NCBI RefSeq assembly: GCF_932526225.1
Contig: NC_064046.1
Location: 2,790,001-2,854,000, forward strand
Direction: 5' to 3'
DNA length: 64,000 bases
Origin: Nematostella vectensis
Lineage: Eukaryota; Cnidaria; Anthozoa; Actiniaria; Edwardsiidae
Under the pieces are notes generated by a model. The model saw only the letters and a list, made by a program, of their open reading frames with translations. It made no database searches and was not told where the DNA came from. Numbering within the stretch: position 1 is the stretch's first letter; every line of letters starts with the position of its first letter. Of the stretch, positions 58,976-64,000 are shown piece by piece. Position numbers and translations under genes: made by a program.

Positions 58976-61900
58976 CAAGAACACGTGAAAATCAACACAA
59001 GAACACGTGAAAATCAACACAAGACGACGTGAAAATCAACACAAGAACACGTGAAAATCAACACAAGAACGCGTGAAAATCAACACAAGAACACGTGAAA
59101 ATCAACACAAGAACACGTGAAAATCAACACAAGAACACGTGAAAATCAACACAAGACGACGTGAAAATCAACACAAGAACACGTGAAAATCAACACAAGA
59201 CGACGTGAAAATCAACACAAGAACACGTGAAAATCAACACAAGACGACGTGAAAATCAACACAAGAACACGTGAAAATCAACACAATAACACGTGAAAAT
59301 CAACACAAGAACACGTGAAAATCAGCACAAGACGACGTGAAAATCAACACAAGAACACGTGAAAATCAACACAAGAACGCGTGAAAATCAACACAAGAAC
59401 ACGTGAAAATCAACACAAGACGACGTGAAAATCAACACAAGAACACGTGAAAATCAACACAAGAACACGTGAAAATCAACACAAGAACACGTGAAAATCA
59501 ACACAAGAACACGTGAAAATCAACACAAGAACACGTGAAAATCAACACAAGAACACGTGAAAATCAACACAAGAACGCGTGAAAATCAACACAAGAACAC
59601 GTGAAAATCAACACAAGACGACGTGAAAATCAACACAAGAACACGTGAAAATCAACACAATAACACGTGAAAATCAACACAAGACGACGTGAAAATCAAC
59701 ACAATAACACGTGAAAATCAACACAAGACGACGTGAAAATCAACACAAGAACACGTGAAAATCAACACAATAACACGTGAAAATCAACACAAGACGACGT
59801 GAAAATCAACACAAGAACACGTGAAAATCAACACAAGAACACGTGAAAATCAACACAAGAACACGTGAAAATCAACACAAGAACACGTGAAAATCAACAC
59901 AAGAACACGTGAAAATCAACACAAGAACACGTGAAAATCAACACAAGAACACGTGAAAATCAACACAAGAACACGTGAAAATCAACACAAGAACACGTGA
60001 AAATCAACACAAGAACACGTGAAAATCAACACAAGACGACGTGAAAATCAACACAAGAACACGTGAAAATCAACACAAGAACACGTGAAAATCAACACAA
60101 GAACACGTGAAAATCAACACAAGAACACGTGAAAATCAACACAAGAACACGTGAAAATCAACACAAGAACACATGAAAATCAACACAAGAACATGTGAAA
60201 ATCAACACAAGAACACGTGAAAATCAACACAAGACGACGTGAAAATCAACACAAGAACACGTGAAAATCAACACAATAACACGTGAAAATCAACACAAGA
60301 ACACGTGAAAATCAACACGAGACGACGTGAAAATCAACACAAGAACACGTGAAAATCAACACAATAACACGTGAAAATCAACACAAGAACACGTGAAAAT
60401 CAACACAAGACGACGTGAAAATCAACACAAGAACACGTGAAAATCAACACAAGAACACGTGAAAATCAACACAAGAACACATGAAAATCAACACAAGAAC
60501 ATGTGAAAATCAACACAAGAACACGTGAAAATCAACACAAGAACACGTGAAAATCAACACAAGAACATGTAAAAATAAACACAAGAACACGTGAAAATCA
60601 ACACAAGACGACGTGAAAATCAACACAAGAACACGTGAAAATCAACACAATAACACGTGAAAATCAACACAAGAACACGTGAAAATCAACACGAGACGAC
60701 GTGAAAATCAACACAAGAACACGTGAAAATCAACACAAGAACACGTGAAAATCAACACAAGAACACGTGAAAATCAACACAAGACGACGTGAAAATCAAC
60801 ACAAGAACACGTGAAAATCAACACAAGACGACGTGAAAATCAACACAAGAACACGTGAAAATCAACACAATAACACGTGAAAATCAACACAAGACGACGT
60901 GAAAATCAACACAAGAACACGTGAAAATCAACACAAGAACACGTGAAAATCAACACAAGAACACGTGAAAATCAACACAAGAACACGTGAAAATCAACAC
61001 AAGAACACGTGAAAATCAACACAAGAACACGTGAAAATCAACACAAGACGACGTGAAAATCAACACAAGAACACGTGAAAATCAACACAATAACACGTGA
61101 AAATCAACACAAGACGACGTGAAAATCAACACAAGACGACGTGAAAATCAACACAAGAACACGTGAAAATCAACACAAGAACACGTGAAAATCAACACAA
61201 GAACACGTGAAAATCAACACAAGACGACGTGAAAATCAACACAAGAACACGTGAAAATCAACACAAGACGACGTGAAAATCAACACAAGAACACGTGAAA
61301 ATCAACACAATAACACGTGAAAATCAACACAAGACGACGTGAAAATCAACACAAGAACACGTGAAAATCAACACAAGACGACGTGAAAATCAACACAAGA
61401 CGACGTGAAAATCAACACAATAACACGTGAAAATCAACACAAGACGACGTGAAAATCAACACAAGAACACGTGAAAATCAACACAAGAACACGTGAAAAT
61501 CAACACAAGAACACGTGAAAATCAACACAAGAACACGTGAAAATCAACACAAGAACACGTGAAAATCAACACAAGAACACGTGAAAATCAACACAAGAAC
61601 ACGTGAAAATCAACACAAGAACACGTGAAAATCAACACAAGAACACATGAAAATCAACACAAGAACATGTGAAAATCAACACAAGAACACGTGAAAATCA
61701 ACACAAGACGACGTGAAAATCAACACAAGAACACGTGAAAATCAACACAAGAACACGTGAAAATCAACACAAGACGACGTGAAAATCAACACAAGAACAC
61801 GTGAAAATCAACACAATAACACGTGAAAATCAACACAAGACGACGTGAAAATCAACACAAGAACACGTGAAAATCAACACAAGAACACGTGAAAATCAAC

Positions 61901-64000
61901 ACAATAACACGTGAAAATCAACACAAGAACACGTGAAAATCAACACAAGAACACGTGAAAATCAACACAAGAACACGTGAAAATCAACACAAGAACACGT
62001 GAAAATCAACACAAGAACACGTGAAAATCAACACAAGAACACGTGAAAATCAACACAAGAACACGTGAAAATCAACACAAGAACACGTGAAAATCAACAC
62101 AAGAACATGTGAAAATCAACACAAGAACACGTGAAAATCAACACAAGACGACGTGAAAATCAACACAAGAACACGTGAAAATCAACACAATAACACGTGA
62201 AAATCAACACAAGAACACGTGAAAATCAACACGAGACGACGTGAAAATCAACACAAGAACACGTGAAAATCAACACAAGAACACGTGAAAATCAACACAA
62301 GAACACGTGAAAATCAACACAAGACGACGTGAAAATCAACACAAGAACACGTGAAAATCAACACAAGACGACGTGAAAATCAACACAAGAACACGTGAAA
62401 ATCAACACAATAACACGTGAAAATCAACACAAGACGACGTGAAAATCAACACAAGAACACGTGAAAATCAACACAAGAACACGTGAAAATCAACACAAGA
62501 ACACGTGAAAATCAACACAAGAACACGTGAAAATCAACACAAGAACACGTGAAAATCAACACAAGAACACGTGAAAATCAACACAAGACGACGTGAAAAT
62601 CAACACAAGAACACGTGAAAATCAACACAAGAACACGTGAAAATCAACACAAGAACACGTGAAAATCAACACAAGACGACGTGAAAATCAACACAAGAAC
62701 ACGTGAAAATCAACACAAGAACACGTGAAAATCAACACAAGAACACGTGAAAATCAACACAAGACGACGTGAAAATCAACACAAGAACACGTGAAAATCA
62801 ACACAAGAACACGTGAAAATCAACACAAGAACACGTGAAAATCAACACAAGACGACGTGAAAATCAACACAAGAACACGTGAAAATCAACACAAGACGAC
62901 GTGAAAATCAACACAAGAACACGTGAAAATCAACACAATAACACGTGAAAATCAACACAAGACGACGTGAAAATCAACACAAGAACACGTGAAAATCAAC
63001 ACAAGAACACGTGAAAATCAACACAAGAACACGTGAAAATCAACACAAGAACACGTGAAAATCAACACAAGAACACGTGAAAATCAACACAAGAACACGT
63101 GAAAATCAACACAATAACACGTGAAAATCAACACAAGAACACGTGAAAATCAACACAAGAACACGTGAAAATCAACACAAGAACACGTGAAAATCAACAC
63201 AAGACGACGTGAAAATCAACACAAGAACACGTGAAAATCAACACAAGACGACGTGAAAATCAACACAAGAACACGTGAAAATCAACACAATAACACGTGA
63301 AAATCAACACAAGACGACGTGAAAATCAACACAAGAACACGTGAAAATCAACACAAGACGACGTGAAAATCAACACAAGACGACGTGAAAATCAACACAA
63401 TAACACGTGAAAATCAACACAAGACGACGTGAAAATCAACACAAGAACACGTGAAAATCAACACAAGAACACGTGAAAATCAACACAAGAACACGTGAAA
63501 ATCAACACAAGAACACGTGAAAATCAACACAAGAACACGTGAAAATCAACACAAGAACACGTGAAAATCAACACAAGAACACGTGAAAATCAACACAAGA
63601 ACACATGAAAATCAACACAAGAACATGTGAAAATCAACACAAGAACACGTGAAAATCAACACAAGACGACGTGAAAATCAACACAAGAACACGTGAAAAT
63701 CAACACAAGAACACGTGAAAATCAACACAAGACGACGTGAAAATCAACACAAGAACACGTGAAAATCAACACAATAACACGTGAAAATCAACACAAGACG
63801 ACGTGAAAATCAACACAAGAACACGTGAAAATCAACACAAGAACACGTGAAAATCAACACAAGAACACGTGAAAATCAACACAATAACACGTGAAAATCA
63901 ACACAAGAACACGTGAAAATCAACACAAGAACACGTGAAAATCAACACAAGAACACGTGAAAATCAACACAAGAACACGTGAAAATCAACACAAGAACAC
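58976..64000. repeat. Large 22-bp satellite in a GAS8 intron, continuing past the window
   Basis: About 228 head-to-tail copies of a 22-bp unit with core acgtgaaaatcaacacaa. Main variants differ in the preceding bases: gaacacgtg, gacgacgtg and taacacgtg, plus rare acatgaaa/acatgtga pairs. The array starts six bases outside the splice acceptor of the exon ending at 58967. The order of variants repeats over long distances: 61289-61430 matches 63269-63410 at an offset of 1980 bp (90 units), and the rare acatg marker at 61641 recurs at 63599 at 1958 bp (89 units). Confidence 0.97.

Noticed and set aside
58976-64000. CRISPR-like or telomere-like array
   Set aside because: The units are directly adjacent with no unique spacers, and the motif is not a telomere repeat. 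The setting is an intron of an animal gene.

Overview
This window is animal nuclear DNA. Genes are split into small exons by GT-AG introns, and AT-rich intergenic DNA carries many short inverted-repeat transposons, LINE pieces and minisatellites. The gene content (PAN-EGF-fibrinogen-like secreted proteins, intronless class A GPCRs, a ciliary GAS8/DRC4) and repeat style suggest an anthozoan cnidarian, most likely a sea anemone such as Nematostella. That is an inference; no database search was possible. All exon models were built by hand from splice signals, reading phase and protein patterns.

Layout. (1) 1-4626, minus: EF-hand protein with a ubiquitin-like C-terminal segment, 3' end outside the window; its 3.1 kb intron holds two minisatellites. 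(2) 6050-10616, minus: secreted PAN-EGF-EGF-fibrinogen-like gene A, with a one-base frameshift in a poly-G run. (3) 8.9-16.4 kb: nested MITE-like elements. (4) 16489-17394, minus: single-exon class A GPCR. (5) 17.4-24.8 kb: gene-poor, with hairpins and MITEs. (6) 24780-32408, minus: gene B, a paralogue of A with three EGF domains; its introns hold a minisatellite, a LINE tail and a perfect 181-bp inverted repeat. (7) 34037-45136, plus: 13-exon, 1004-residue coiled-coil protein ending in a CAP-Gly domain, with perfect RFX X-box motifs upstream and in intron 1. (8) 45.8-53.4 kb: LINE fragment, palindromes and MITEs. (9) 53439-54416, plus: second single-exon GPCR. (10) 55553-58967, minus: the last seven exons of GAS8/DRC4. 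(11) 58976-64000: a 22-bp satellite filling the next GAS8 intron and running off the window.

The most unusual signal is that several independent minisatellites are anchored on splice junctions. In gene B exon 2 and in exons 5 and 11 of the CAP-Gly gene, the repeat unit contains the exon end and the 5' splice site, or a one-base-changed copy of it. In two GAS8 introns an array runs up to a 3' splice site. The last exon of gene A is likewise tandemly triplicated across its stop codon. This suggests repeated tandem duplication at exon borders and possible decoy splice sites.

Functional links: GAS8/DRC4 is an axonemal nexin-dynein regulatory complex subunit, and the CAP-Gly gene carries RFX-type X-boxes typical of ciliary genes. 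A ciliary or centrosomal role for the CAP-Gly protein is therefore a reasonable prediction. Genes A and B are local duplicates encoding secreted, probably extracellular-matrix or recognition, proteins.
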